Source: Halieaceae bacterium UBA5044
GTDB taxonomy: Bacteria > Pseudomonadota > Gammaproteobacteria > Pseudomonadales > Halieaceae
Reading direction: 5' to 3'
NCBI GenBank assembly: GCA_002416125.1
Contig: DIBU01000003.1
Coordinates: 39,714-103,713, forward strand
DNA length: 64,000 bases
Shown: piece by piece, positions 1 to 8,603 of the stretch
Layout of the letters: each line of letters opens with the position of its first letter
How positions within the stretch are numbered: position 1 is the first letter of the stretch
The notes under the pieces: generated by a model
Told to the model about the DNA's origin: nothing
The model's input: the letters and a program-made list of their open reading frames with translations, nothing else
Database searches by the model: none
Position numbers and translations under genes: made by a program

Positions 1-471
1 GCCGCCGGTCGCGTTGCGGCCATAGAGCGTGCCCTGCGGGCCGCGCAGGACCTGCACCGACTGCACATCGTTCAGGTCGAGCAAGGCGCCGTCCGGTCGT
101 CCCAGGTAAACATCATCGATGTAGATACCAACACCCGAGTCGATGTTCTCCCCCGTATTGCGCTGCCCGACCCCGCGGATGTAGACGCTGGCCAGCGGCG
201 CAGACCCGTTGGCCTCCACCACGTCGATATTCGGGGCGAGCGTATTGAGATCTGCGAGGTTGCGTACGCCGGCCTCGCGCAGGGCGGCGGCATCCAGCGC
301 CGTTACGGCCAACGGGGTTTCCTGCAGGCTCTCGGCGCGTTTACGCGCCGTCACCACCACCTCCTCCAGCACCATGCCCTGCGCCAGCACAGGCGCAACG
401 GCGCCGGCGGACAATGCACCGGCGACCGCCAGGGAAAGAACAGACATCCGCGGAAATTCGTTGTTGAACAT
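1..471 (-). CDS. TonB-dependent receptor, N-terminal part (cut by window edge)
   Basis: Outer-membrane receptor for active uptake of a large substrate such as a siderophore, vitamin or glycan. Only the first 157 codons are inside the window. They show a signal peptide of about 31 residues with Ala-rich core ending in VLAQG, a TonB box (EEVVVTA), then a plug domain with the usual VYIRGVGQR, GVGIYIDDVYLGR and VLRGPQGTLYGRNATG motifs. The ATG at 471 is chosen because it gives a complete signal peptide; an ATG eight codons further in is possible. The beta-barrel lies beyond base 1, so the substrate cannot be predicted. It lies downstream of msrA on the same strand, 117 bases away. Confidence 0.93.
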   Translation of the reverse strand, partial: MFNNEFPRMSVLSLAVAGALSAGAVAPVLAQGMVLEEVVVTARKRAESLQETPLAVTALDAAALREAGVRNLADLNTLAPNIDVVEANGSAPLASVYIRGVGQRNTGENIDSGVGIYIDDVYLGRPDGALLDLNDVQSVQVLRGPQGTLYGRNATGG

Positions 472-588
472 CAACTGCACCTCACCATTATCGTTATCGT
501 TCGAGTGTGCTCGCCAACACTAACGGCGATTAGTCTGGATTAAACAGCCTTTGCGTCATCCGGGCAAGACGCCTTTGCTTCGCAGGAC

Positions 589-1254
589 TCAATTTTTACC
601 GCCCACTGCCAGACCCAGCGGACAGCTGACCCCGGTACCACCGAGTCCGCAGTAACCACCCGGGTTCTTGGCGAGATACTGCTGGTGGTACTCCTCGGCG
701 TAATAGAAGGGCGACGCCGGGGCTATCTCGGTCGTGATGGCACCGTAACCGGATTGCTCCAGCGCCGCCTGGAACCGATCCCTGCTCTCCAGCGCCTGCG
801 CCAGCTGCTCCTCGCCGTAGGTGTAGATAGCGGAGCGGTACTGTGTTCCCAGATCATTGCCCTGGCGCATGCCCTGGGTCGGGTCATGCCCCTCCCAGAA
901 ATGCTGCAGCAAGCGTTCGTAGCTGATCTGTGACGGGTCGAAAACCACCAGCACCGCCTCGGTGTGGCCTGTACCGCCACTGCACACCTCCTGATAGGTG
1001 GGATTGGGTGTATGACCACCCGCATAGCCAGCCGCGCTGGTGTACACCCCCTCAAGCTGCCAGAACAGGCGCTCGACACCCCAGAAGCAACCCATGCCGA
1101 ACACGGCCTGCTGCAGGGGAGCAGGAAACGGCCCTTGCAGCGGATGACCGCTGACAAAGTGCGCCGGCGGCACCGGCAGGGATTCACTGCGCCCCGGCAG
1201 GGCGGATGCCGCATCGGGCAATGCGCGCTTTTTGCGGATATCGAACAGACTCAT
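589..1254 (-). CDS. msrA: Peptide-methionine (S)-S-oxide reductase MsrA
   Basis: Reduces methionine-S-sulfoxide in proteins and free methionine as part of oxidative damage repair. The 221-residue product matches the long enterobacterial form from its start (MSLFD...) to the GYCGLGGTG C-terminal region. The catalytic motif GCFWGVERLFW is present with the active Cys at about residue 56, and a resolving Cys lies near the C terminus. The ATG at 1254 is preferred: the family begins with MSLFD, and GAGGTGAG upstream fits a ribosome site. A GTG at 1263 would add three residues. It appears monocistronic. Confidence 0.97.
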   Translation of the reverse strand: MSLFDIRKKRALPDAASALPGRSESLPVPPAHFVSGHPLQGPFPAPLQQAVFGMGCFWGVERLFWQLEGVYTSAAGYAGGHTPNPTYQEVCSGGTGHTEAVLVVFDPSQISYERLLQHFWEGHDPTQGMRQGNDLGTQYRSAIYTYGEEQLAQALESRDRFQAALEQSGYGAITTEIAPASPFYYAEEYHQQYLAKNPGGYCGLGGTGVSCPLGLAVGGKN

Positions 1255-1457
1255 ACGGCTCACCTCGATTCAACAGACAAGCCAGTGTACTGCCCTTCCC
1301 CTCTCCGGTGTAGCCGGTGTAAGCTCGGGGCAACGCGAATCCAGTGGCCTGCCGACAAACTGTCACAATTTTGCCCTAGCGTGATGCCTGACACGGGCAG
1401 GCGCAGTGAACCAAACCCCCTGCGCCGGGTCTGACTGGAGAGAACAGGACAACGACG

Positions 1458-1646
1458 ATGAATACAAACACGACATTCAATCCCGGGGCGCTGTGCAGCC
1501 GCAAGCTGTTGCGTATTGTTGCCGGACAGGAACAGTTGCCTAACCTCGACGAGCAGGGGCTGCGCAGCGCCATCGCGGAGCTTGCCGAGCGCCGCACCTA
1601 CCTCATTGAACTGGAGCGCCTCGGCAAGCTCAACGCGAGGCATTGA
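1458..1646 (+). CDS. Small hypothetical protein (62 aa)
   Basis: No family recognised. The product is a soluble-looking 62-residue protein, acidic in the middle, with a probable helix (residues 33-58, rich in Leu, Glu, Arg). A purine-rich stretch (GGAGAGAACAGGA) precedes the ATG, and the gene lies 13 bases before a VWA-like gene on the same strand. It may be the first gene of a unit with the VWA-like and J-domain genes. Being short and unrecognised, it could be spurious, but start signal, helix and position favour a real gene. Confidence 0.5.
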   Translation: MNTNTTFNPGALCSRKLLRIVAGQEQLPNLDEQGLRSAIAELAERRTYLIELERLGKLNARH

Positions 1647-1659
1647 CGCAGCAACCGCC

Positions 1660-2346
1660 ATGGCGAAACCCCCTGCCCGAACATCCAGTTCACAGGACAT
1701 TCAGGCATTTCTCGGCACTGCCAAGGCGGTTGCCGTGTTTGCCGAGCGCCATCCCCGACTTGTTTTCGCCATAGACGCCACGGCCAGTCGCAAACCGACC
1801 TGGGCATTCGCGCGCGATCGTCAGGCGGCCATGTTCCACAGTGCCGGGCAGGTAGCCTCACTCAGTATCCAGCTCTGCTACTACCGCGGCTTCCACGAGT
1901 TCAGGGCCAGCCCCTGGCTCAGCGACAGCAAGGCACTCGCCGGGCAGATGATGCGGGTACGCTGCGAAGGCGGACACACGCAAATTCAACGGCTGTTGCG
2001 CCATGCACTGGCAGTACATCGGGAAACCCCCTTGAGAGGCCTGGTCTTTATCGGTGACGCGCTGGAGGAGTCACCGGATGAGGTCTGCCATCTCGCCGGC
2101 GAGTGCGGACTGCGCAAGCTGCCGTTGTTCCTCTTCCAGGAAGGTGCCGACAGTGCGGTGCAGCGCACGTTCCAGAGCATGGCGCGGCTGAGCGGCGGTG
2201 CCTGGGCGCGTTTCGATCAACACAGTGCAGACACGCTGTCAGACCTGCTCGATGCCGTGGCGCGATATGCCACGGGTGGGCGGGCCGCGCTGGAGAATCA
2301 CCCCGGGCAAGGTGCTAAACTGCTCCTCCAACAGCTGAAACCCTGA
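1660..2346 (+). CDS. VWA-like (von Willebrand factor A) domain protein
   Basis: A 228-residue cytoplasmic protein with a VWA-like fold. The strand LVFAID is followed by a MIDAS-like D39-x-T41-x-S43. A candidate second-loop Thr is T107 (GGHTQ), and the third-loop Asp is D133 (GLVFIGDALEES). Together these could bind a divalent metal, with Thr in place of the usual Ser at the middle position. The ATG at 1660 is chosen because an upstream in-frame start would run through the small gene before it. It lies eight bases from a membrane J-domain protein gene, suggesting joint function, perhaps delivery of a client to a DnaK-type chaperone. That role is inferred. Confidence 0.75.
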   Translation: MAKPPARTSSSQDIQAFLGTAKAVAVFAERHPRLVFAIDATASRKPTWAFARDRQAAMFHSAGQVASLSIQLCYYRGFHEFRASPWLSDSKALAGQMMRVRCEGGHTQIQRLLRHALAVHRETPLRGLVFIGDALEESPDEVCHLAGECGLRKLPLFLFQEGADSAVQRTFQSMARLSGGAWARFDQHSADTLSDLLDAVARYATGGRAALENHPGQGAKLLLQQLKP

Positions 2347-2354
2347 GGGCCAAC

Positions 2355-3074
2355 GTGCCGAGAATCCTGCTGCTACTGGCAATCGCCGCGGCCCTGTACA
2401 TCCTGTACCTGCGCGCTCGTACATTGCCACCCCACAAGCGCAGGGCGCAGTACATCAAACTCTGCATTGCAGCGGCGGCCGTCATCGTGCTGTACCTGAC
2501 GCTGACTGGCCGCATGCACTGGGTCGGAGCCGCGCTCACCGGTCTGCTGGTTGCAGGCCGGCAAATGCTGCCACTGCTGATCCGTCTCTTTCCCATGCTC
2601 AGCTCGCTGCGCAACCGTTCGGCGAACGCAGCGCATGGCCGACAGTCCACGGTGGAAAGCGCGGTGCTGCGCATGCACCTGGACCACGATAGCGGCAAAC
2701 TCAGCGGGGAAGTCCTGTCTGGCCCATTCAAGGAATGGCGCCTGGATGAACTGGATCGAAGCCAGTTGGAAACGCTCCTGCACTACTGCCGGCAGCAGGA
2801 CAACGATTCCGTACAACTACTGGACAGCTACCTGCAACAGCGTTTTCCCGGCGAGACGGATTTCGGCGCGACACAGTCGAGCCCCCCGCCCGACAGCCAG
2901 AGCGGTCTGACGCGCCGCGAGGCACTCGCCATTCTCGGACTTGGCGACGATGCCAGCGATGAGGACATTGTGGCTGCCCACCGCAAACTCATGCAGAAGC
3001 TGCACCCGGATCGCGGGGGCAACCACTACCTGGCGGCCAAGGTCAACGAGGCCAAGGACTTCCTGCTCGGCTGA
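2355..3074 (+). CDS. Membrane-anchored J-domain protein (C-terminal DnaJ domain)
   Basis: Co-chaperone expected to stimulate a DnaK-family ATPase at the inner membrane. The 239-residue product starts with hydrophobic segments at about 3-19, 36-50 and 57-80. A middle region of unknown fold (100-165) follows, then a Pro/Ser linker and a C-terminal J domain (about 186-239) with HPD at 217-219. This order resembles Pam18/TIM14-type and bacterial class III J proteins rather than DnaJ; the Gly/Phe and zinc regions are absent. It starts with GTG. Tight spacing after the VWA-like gene indicates an operon. Confidence 0.88.
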   Translation: MPRILLLLAIAAALYILYLRARTLPPHKRRAQYIKLCIAAAAVIVLYLTLTGRMHWVGAALTGLLVAGRQMLPLLIRLFPMLSSLRNRSANAAHGRQSTVESAVLRMHLDHDSGKLSGEVLSGPFKEWRLDELDRSQLETLLHYCRQQDNDSVQLLDSYLQQRFPGETDFGATQSSPPPDSQSGLTRREALAILGLGDDASDEDIVAAHRKLMQKLHPDRGGNHYLAAKVNEAKDFLLG

Positions 3075-3158
3075 GCCGGGGAACCCGCCGCAGGCTGGTG
3101 TCGATCGCAACGACTCATTACACTGCGCGGCGCAACGCGTGAGAGGAGCCCGCAACAC

Positions 3159-3479
3159 ATGAGTGAGGTATTTGTCATCCGCAATCAGCTCGGCCACTAC
3201 TGGGGCAAGTCCAGGAGCTGGCTGGACGGCCGCGATGCGCGCCTGGTAGCGCGCCTGAAACACCACGACGAAGGCATCAACCTGCTGTTCGAGCTGAGCA
3301 GCAAGGATGTGTCGCTGCGCGGCGAAGTGCTGGCAGTCGAACTGGACGCGCGCGGAGAGCCGGCGATCGAACCCAGCAGCCACCCACTGCCCGACCCGAC
3401 GCCCGATCTGCTGACAGACAGGGAACAGAATCCATCAGCCGCCGGTCAAAGCGGGGCTGCATCAACCACCACGAGGTGA
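3159..3479 (+). CDS. Hypothetical protein (106 aa)
   Basis: No function can be assigned. The first 70 residues (MSEVFVIRNQLGHYWGKSRSW...) look like a small alpha/beta domain. The last 35 residues are rich in Pro, Ser, Thr and Asp and are probably disordered. GAGAGGAGCCC upstream of the ATG is a good ribosome site. The gene lies between the J-domain gene and htpX, ten bases from htpX, so it is likely cotranscribed with the protease. Confidence 0.65.
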   Translation: MSEVFVIRNQLGHYWGKSRSWLDGRDARLVARLKHHDEGINLLFELSSKDVSLRGEVLAVELDARGEPAIEPSSHPLPDPTPDLLTDREQNPSAAGQSGAASTTTR

Positions 3480-3489
3480 AACGACTGTC

Positions 3490-4371
3490 ATGAGAATCCT
3501 GCTCTTCCTTGCCACAAACTTCGCAGTACTGGTACTGGTCAGCATTATTTTCAATCTGCTGGGCCTGGAAGGTATTCTTGCCGCCAACGGGGTGGACCTG
3601 AACCTGGGGCCCCTGCTCATCTTCTGCGCCCTGTTCGGCTTCGGTGGGTCGCTGATCTCTCTGTTCCTGTCCAAGTGGATGGCAAAGCGGGGCACCGGCA
3701 CCTACATCATCGAACAGCCGCGAAACCGCGAAGAACAATGGCTGCTGGACACGGTGCGGGAACTCGCCGACGAGGTGGGTATCGGCATGCCGGAGGTGGG
3801 CATTTTTCCCTCCGAGGCGGCCAACGCCTTCGCCACGGGCTGGAATCGCAATGCGGCACTGGTTGCTGTGTCCAGCGGCATGTTGCAGCGTTTCCAGCCC
3901 GCCGAAGTCCGCGCCGTCATGGCCCATGAAATTGGCCACGTCGCCAATGGCGATATGGTGACCCTGACCTTGATTCAGGGGGTGGTCAACACCTTCGTCA
4001 TGTTTCTCGCGCGCATCATCGGCCACACGGTTGACCGGGTCGTCTTCAAGACCGAGCGCGGCTACGGCATAGGCTATTACGTGGTCACGATTGTCGCCGA
4101 ACTGGTCCTGGGCATCCTGGCCAGCATGATCGTGTTCTGGTTTTCGCGCTGGCGTGAATACCGCGCCGACGCCGCGGGTGCCCGACTCGCCGGCAGCGGG
4201 GCCATGGTCGCCGCACTGCAGCGCCTGCGTGCCGAGCAGGGCCTGCCGCAGGACTTGCCGGGGGAGCTGACAGCGTTCGGCATCAGCGAACAGTTGAAAG
4301 AAGGGTTCTCCGCCCTGTTTCGCTCACACCCGCCGCTGGAAGACCGGATCAGGGCCCTGCAGCAGGGCTGA
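3490..4371 (+). CDS. htpX: Membrane zinc metalloprotease HtpX
   Basis: Inner-membrane M48 protease that degrades misfolded membrane proteins together with FtsH. The 293-residue length is normal. Two N-terminal membrane segments (about 3-25 and 39-60) and two more around 155-210 are visible. The zinc site is H146-E147-x2-H150 (MAHEIGH), with the third ligand in REYRADAAGARL. The C-terminal SHPPLEDRIRAL is typical. The gene end overlaps the end of the convergent EthD-domain gene by 23 bases, with no terminator between them. Confidence 0.97.
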   Translation: MRILLFLATNFAVLVLVSIIFNLLGLEGILAANGVDLNLGPLLIFCALFGFGGSLISLFLSKWMAKRGTGTYIIEQPRNREEQWLLDTVRELADEVGIGMPEVGIFPSEAANAFATGWNRNAALVAVSSGMLQRFQPAEVRAVMAHEIGHVANGDMVTLTLIQGVVNTFVMFLARIIGHTVDRVVFKTERGYGIGYYVVTIVAELVLGILASMIVFWFSRWREYRADAAGARLAGSGAMVAALQRLRAEQGLPQDLPGELTAFGISEQLKEGFSALFRSHPPLEDRIRALQQG

Positions 4372-5062
4372 ACCAGTACGCGCTCATCGGCACGACATCA
4401 ATCTTGTCGAAGTCGATGAAGCGCGCGCAACTCTCCATCATGGCCGTCTGGTGGGCCTGCAGGGTCGCGTCGTCCGGCGCGGCATAGAAACTGTGCGCGG
4501 AGGTCATCGCCTCGGCCGGGAAGTCTTCTTCCACGATGGCATCCAGGGATGGGCCACCCCCGTCGAGATCACACACCACCAGATTCTGCCGGTAGCCGAA
4601 GGTCGACTGCGTATCGATGGCAATCTGCCAATGACTGCCCTTCCAGATGTGCAGCCATTCGGCGACGTCGAGCCGCGGTGGACGCTGCAGCAAAGCCACC
4701 TGACAGAAGCCGGGAACCCGCGCATCGGCACCCGGCGGCTGCGTGGCGTTGACGACAGGCTCCGCCTCGGATACCAGCCAGGCGTGACTGCGCGCCACCA
4801 GTTCGGGCACCAGTGCCATGGGCTGCGGCCTGCGCCAGGCATCGTCCAACCAGACCGACAGCAGCGCGTCTGGCAGACTGCCGGAGTTGGCCAGACGCTT
4901 GTCTGCGGCGGGCGCCACGGCTGAGTCCACCACCGCGAGGCGCAGCCCGCGAACCGATTCCAGACGCTGCAGCGCCGGCACCAGGTCAGCCAGCAAACCC
5001 GCGCGAAACGCATCCTCACCCACTGCGGGGGCGCGCCAGAGCGCGTACTGTACCTTTTCCAT
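4349..5062 (-). CDS. EthD-like (dimeric alpha/beta barrel) domain protein
   Basis: A 237-residue protein that seems to hold two related halves of ferredoxin-like fold. The C-terminal half (from about 115: GFCQVALLQRPPRLDVAEWLHIWKGSHW) resembles EthD-domain proteins linked to degradation of ethers and other organics. The biochemical role of such domains is poorly defined. GGAGGCATC directly before the ATG is a strong ribosome site. The gene follows an SDR gene by eight bases, so the two form an operon and probably act on the same substrate, which is unknown. The family call is by resemblance. Confidence 0.7.
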   Translation of the reverse strand: MEKVQYALWRAPAVGEDAFRAGLLADLVPALQRLESVRGLRLAVVDSAVAPAADKRLANSGSLPDALLSVWLDDAWRRPQPMALVPELVARSHAWLVSEAEPVVNATQPPGADARVPGFCQVALLQRPPRLDVAEWLHIWKGSHWQIAIDTQSTFGYRQNLVVCDLDGGGPSLDAIVEEDFPAEAMTSAHSFYAAPDDATLQAHQTAMMESCARFIDFDKIDVVPMSAYWFSPAAGP

Positions 5063-5070
5063 GATGCCTC

Positions 5071-5841
5071 CTATGACAGGCCGACAGGCGGCGTGATCGT
5101 GGAGCAGTTATCGATCAGCATTTCAGTCCCGTTGACAAACCAGGACTCATCCGCAGCGAGGTAGAGCACCATCTGCGCGATATCTTCCGGGTTGCACATA
5201 TCGTTGCCCTGCAGCGAAGCCAGCTCCTCCGGAGACGCCGAGTCCTTGCCTGTAGCAGCCTTGATGACCATGGGCGTACGCACACCATCCGGGTGGATGG
5301 AGTTGCAGCGGATGCCGTTGCCCTTCTCCTTGCAGTACATCGCAATGGATTTGGTGATGGAGCGTACTGCGCCCTTGCTGGCGCTGTAGGCCGCGGCAAA
5401 GGAAATGCCCTGGATAGCCGCCACCGATGACATGTTGATGATCGAGCCGCCGCCACTCTGCTCCATGGCCGGGATGGCGTGCTTGCAGCCGAGAAAAACA
5501 CCCTCACTGTTCACGGACTGCACTTTGCGGAACATCGCCAGATCCGTGTCTACAATCGACGCGATGGTCAGCATACCGGCGTTGTTCACCAGAATGTCCA
5601 GGCGCCCAAACACGCTCAGGGTGTCGGCAATAACCTGCCGCCAGTTGTCTTCATCGGAAACATCCAGGCGCATGAAACGCGCGCGCCCACCGATGCTGTC
5701 CGCGACCGCCTGCCCATCTTTCTCGTTCAGGTCAGCGACCACCACAGAGGCACCCTCCTCTGCCAGCAGAATGGCGTCTGCCTTGCCCATCCCACTGGCG
5801 GCACCTGTAACAATGGCGACTTTACCGGCGACTCGTCCCAT
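5071..5841 (-). CDS. Short-chain dehydrogenase/reductase (SDR)
   Basis: NAD(P)-dependent alcohol/ketone oxidoreductase of the classical SDR family, 256 residues. Cofactor motif TGAASGMG (12-19), then NNAG (87-90), and catalytic S139 (NMSSV), Y152 and K156 (YSASK). The Asp at the end of beta-2 (VVVADLN) suggests NAD preference. The ATG at 5841 is chosen because it starts the Rossmann fold and follows AAGGAGCTGCAGT; upstream in-frame codons would only add an unrelated tail. Hydroxysteroid-type SDRs are among the closest in style, but the substrate cannot be read from sequence. Transcribed with the EthD-like gene. Confidence 0.92.
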   Translation of the reverse strand: MGRVAGKVAIVTGAASGMGKADAILLAEEGASVVVADLNEKDGQAVADSIGGRARFMRLDVSDEDNWRQVIADTLSVFGRLDILVNNAGMLTIASIVDTDLAMFRKVQSVNSEGVFLGCKHAIPAMEQSGGGSIINMSSVAAIQGISFAAAYSASKGAVRSITKSIAMYCKEKGNGIRCNSIHPDGVRTPMVIKAATGKDSASPEELASLQGNDMCNPEDIAQMVLYLAADESWFVNGTEMLIDNCSTITPPVGLS

Positions 5842-6035
5842 ACTGCAGCTCCTTGTGCCCGTTGCGGGCTTGTTATCCGTGTGAGCGCTGGAGTTAAGCA
5901 AATGCCCCCACAAAGCTCAATGCGCCAGCCTCAAAACGCAGGGCGTGACTGCTCTGTTGAACCGTAGACGGGCCTCGCACACTGCGCCCCGGAATAGTAT
6001 TCTCACCCCCTCTGCGACTTCGCCTGGAGCCCGAC

Positions 6036-6773
6036 ATGACCGACCATCCACGTCCCGCACGACTGCCAACGCTGCTCTTCTACTTCAGCGTCACTTTACT
6101 GCTGACACTGCCGCTGGCCGTGCTTGTTGTGCGGTCCGGCCACTGGCAACAGGGCCTGCTGCTGTACGCGCTGGCCTGCCTGCTGGCGGCAATCACCGCG
6201 CTACTGCTCACGGTGCTGTCTGTGCTGCCCCGCTACCGGCAGCAACGCAGGCGGCTGCTCACAGGACTGGCGTGCGCGTTGCCCGGCACGCTGCTTTTCC
6301 TGTCGGTTGTGGCGGGGCGGGGAGACTACCCTGCGATTCACGACATCACCACCGACCTCAGCGACCCACCGACATTCAGCCACGCGCCGTCCCTGCGCGG
6401 CCCGGACAGCAACCCGCTGGATATCAAGCCCGACAGTCTGGGCGCGCAGCAGGACGCCTATCCGGACCTGCAGTCGCTGCGCAGTGAACGCAGCGCGAAC
6501 AATGCTTTCCGCCATGCGCTGGCCGTCGCTGACCAACTGGGCTGGAAAATCACCTGGCAGGATGCGGATGCATGGCGATTCGAGGCCGTCGACACCACCG
6601 CCATCATGGCCTTCAAGGATGATATCGCCGTGCGCATCCGCTCCACCTCCGAGGGCAGCGTGATCGACCTGCGTTCAGTATCGCGGGTGGGTGTGGGCGA
6701 CATCGGCGCCAACGCCAAGCGCATCCGGGCGTTCCAGACGACCTTCGCGGAGGATCAGGGAGGACAGCTGTGA
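6036..6773 (+). CDS. DUF1499 domain membrane protein
   Basis: A 245-residue protein with three predicted membrane helices (about 12-31, 37-60 and 72-92) followed by an extracytoplasmic or cytoplasmic DUF1499 domain. Family marks include IHDITTDLSDPPTF and the C-terminal RVGVGDIGANAKRIRAF. The biochemical function of DUF1499 is unknown. Its stop codon overlaps the GTG start of the downstream HtrA-type protease gene (GTGA), so the two are translationally coupled and probably act together at the envelope. Confidence 0.88.
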   Translation: MTDHPRPARLPTLLFYFSVTLLLTLPLAVLVVRSGHWQQGLLLYALACLLAAITALLLTVLSVLPRYRQQRRRLLTGLACALPGTLLFLSVVAGRGDYPAIHDITTDLSDPPTFSHAPSLRGPDSNPLDIKPDSLGAQQDAYPDLQSLRSERSANNAFRHALAVADQLGWKITWQDADAWRFEAVDTTAIMAFKDDIAVRIRSTSEGSVIDLRSVSRVGVGDIGANAKRIRAFQTTFAEDQGGQL

Positions 6774-7819
6774 AACACTGGCTGTGCGTACTGGGTCTTG
6801 CGCTGCTACTGCCGTCGGCCCTGGCCCAGGAGGTTGACTACCTGAGCTTCGCCACCGAGGACGAGGCCAACAGCACGGAGATTTTCAGCAAGGCCAGCCC
6901 AGCGGTGGTGTTCGTTACCAACAAGGCCCTGCGGCGGGACCTGTTTTCACTGAACGTACACGAGATACCGCGCGGTTCCGGAACAGGTTTCGTGTGGGAC
7001 CCCAGCGGCCTGATTGTCACCAACTTTCACGTGATAGCCGGAGCGCACCGGTTGACGGTCACCCTGCAGGATCGCAGCGAGTACGACGCGGAGGTCATAG
7101 GCGTGGCGCCGGAGAAGGATCTCGCCGTGCTGCGCATACAAAACCCGCCGGCGGGACTGACCACGCTGCCACTGGGCGATTCATCGGAGCTCAGCGTGGG
7201 TCGCAAGGTTCTCGCCATCGGCAATCCTTTCGGGCTCGACACCACACTGACCACCGGTGTGGTCAGCGCCCTGGGGCGCGAGATCCGCGCACCGGGCAAC
7301 CGCACCATCCGCGGCGTCATCCAGACCGATGCCGCCATCAACCCGGGCAACTCGGGCGGCCCCCTGCTCAATTCCATGGGGCAGCTGGTGGGGGTGAATA
7401 CCGCAATCTACAGCCCCAGCGGTGCCAGTGCGGGTATCGGCTTTGCCATTCCCGTGAATACGGTTCGGGAAGTGGTGCCCCAGCTGATCAGCTATGGCCG
7501 TATCCAGAGGCCCAGTCTCGGCCTGGAACTGGCCAGCGATCGCTGGATTCGTCGCTATCGAATCGAAGGGCTGCCTGTGGTGCGCGTATTCCCCGGCCTG
7601 CCTGCAGATCGTGCCGGCATCCGCGGTGCCTACCGCAACGCGCGAGGTGAAATCCTTCTGGGGGACATTATCACTGCCGTGGACGGCGAGGCCGTGCGCA
7701 GCAATGACGATTACCTGAGCCTGATCGAGCAGCATGAGCCCGGCGACACGGTAACCATCACCCTGCGCCGCGGCGATGAGCGGCGCGAGGTGAGCGTCAG
7801 ATTGAGCGATTCAGAGTAG
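6770..7819 (+). CDS. Periplasmic serine protease of the DegS/DegQ (HtrA) family
   Basis: A 349-residue S1C protease. Cleavable-looking signal peptide (residues 1-20, ending SALAQ), trypsin-like domain with the triad H87 (TNFHVI), D117 (EKDLAVL) and S195 (NPGNSGGPL), then a single PDZ domain (about 245-345). One PDZ domain and the length resemble DegS/AlgW, which trigger sigma-E release. However, the N terminus looks like a secreted signal peptide rather than a fixed anchor, as in DegQ-like enzymes. No rseA/rseB genes are nearby. It starts with GTG overlapping the stop of the DUF1499 gene. Confidence 0.92.
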   Translation: MKHWLCVLGLALLLPSALAQEVDYLSFATEDEANSTEIFSKASPAVVFVTNKALRRDLFSLNVHEIPRGSGTGFVWDPSGLIVTNFHVIAGAHRLTVTLQDRSEYDAEVIGVAPEKDLAVLRIQNPPAGLTTLPLGDSSELSVGRKVLAIGNPFGLDTTLTTGVVSALGREIRAPGNRTIRGVIQTDAAINPGNSGGPLLNSMGQLVGVNTAIYSPSGASAGIGFAIPVNTVREVVPQLISYGRIQRPSLGLELASDRWIRRYRIEGLPVVRVFPGLPADRAGIRGAYRNARGEILLGDIITAVDGEAVRSNDDYLSLIEQHEPGDTVTITLRRGDERREVSVRLSDSE

Positions 7820-7853
7820 CGTGCAACGCCCGAGAACGGGCGCTGTGCCAACA

Positions 7854-8603
7854 TCAGGAGAGCGTGCCACCGTCGACCCGGATGTCCTCGCCGGTGATAT
7901 GCACCGCATCCTCGGATGCCAGCATGGCAATGACACCCGCCATGACCTCGGCATCTTTCGGACCGGACAGGGACGAAATACGCCCGATCAACTCAAAGTC
8001 CATGTTGGGTGGCCACTCGATGCCCGTGGTCATACCGCTGTTGATATCGCCAGGGCAGACGCAGTTGGCCCGTACGCCGCGCTTGGCAAACTCTACGGCG
8101 ATGCTGCGTGTCATCGCCAGCACACCACCCTTGCTCGCTGAATACGCTGCACCACAGGGCAGTCCCGCAAGGGCCGCCGTGGACGCGGCGTTTACGATAC
8201 TGCCGCGGGTCTCCATCAGGTGAGGCAGGACTTCCCTGCAGAGCAGCAGTGTCCCCGTCAGGTTGACGGCAATCACGCGCTGGAAGGCGTCCAGGGCGAT
8301 CGCATCGGTATCGTCGAAGCGCAGAATCCCGGCCATGTTCACCAGCGCGTAGAGGCTGCCGTAGCGCGCCACGCAGGCCGCCACCGTATCCTTGACCTGG
8401 GTTTCATCAGACACGTCGCAACATTGTCCAGTTGCCTCGCCGCCCGCCGCCGAGATGGTCGCTACGGTGTCGTCGAGGCCAGCCTGACTGATATCCACGC
8501 AGTACACACTGCCACCCTCAGCCGCTATGCGCACTGCCGCGGCGCGCCCAATACCGCTGCCGGCTCCCGTGACCATGACTACCCTGTTCGTGAAACGCTG
8601 CAT
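7854..8603 (-). CDS. Short-chain dehydrogenase/reductase (SDR)
   Basis: Classical SDR of 249 residues. Cofactor motif TGAGSGIG (12-19), Asp after beta-2 (VYCVDIS) suggesting NAD(H), and active residues around S141 (NAAS), Y154 and K158 (YSASK). The usual NNAG is NMAG here (89-92). The ATG at 8603 follows GAGGGCAGGCA and starts the Rossmann fold. It is divergent from the acyl-CoA dehydrogenase/ketosteroid-isomerase genes across a 262-base gap. A role in the same lipid or steroid pathway, for instance as a hydroxyacyl or hydroxysteroid dehydrogenase, is plausible but inferred. Confidence 0.92.
   Translation of the reverse strand: MQRFTNRVVMVTGAGSGIGRAAAVRIAAEGGSVYCVDISQAGLDDTVATISAAGGEATGQCCDVSDETQVKDTVAACVARYGSLYALVNMAGILRFDDTDAIALDAFQRVIAVNLTGTLLLCREVLPHLMETRGSIVNAASTAALAGLPCGAAYSASKGGVLAMTRSIAVEFAKRGVRANCVCPGDINSGMTTGIEWPPNMDFELIGRISSLSGPKDAEVMAGVIAMLASEDAVHITGEDIRVDGGTLS

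Noticed and set aside
545..575. Possible hairpin (GCGTC...GACGC) between msrA and the TonB-dependent receptor gene
   Set aside because: Only a five-base stem with a ten-base loop and no T run in the right direction for a terminator.
1364..1372. CTGTCAC that looks like half of a Pho box, upstream of the small ORF at 1458
   Set aside because: The second 7-base repeat at the required 11-base spacing does not match.
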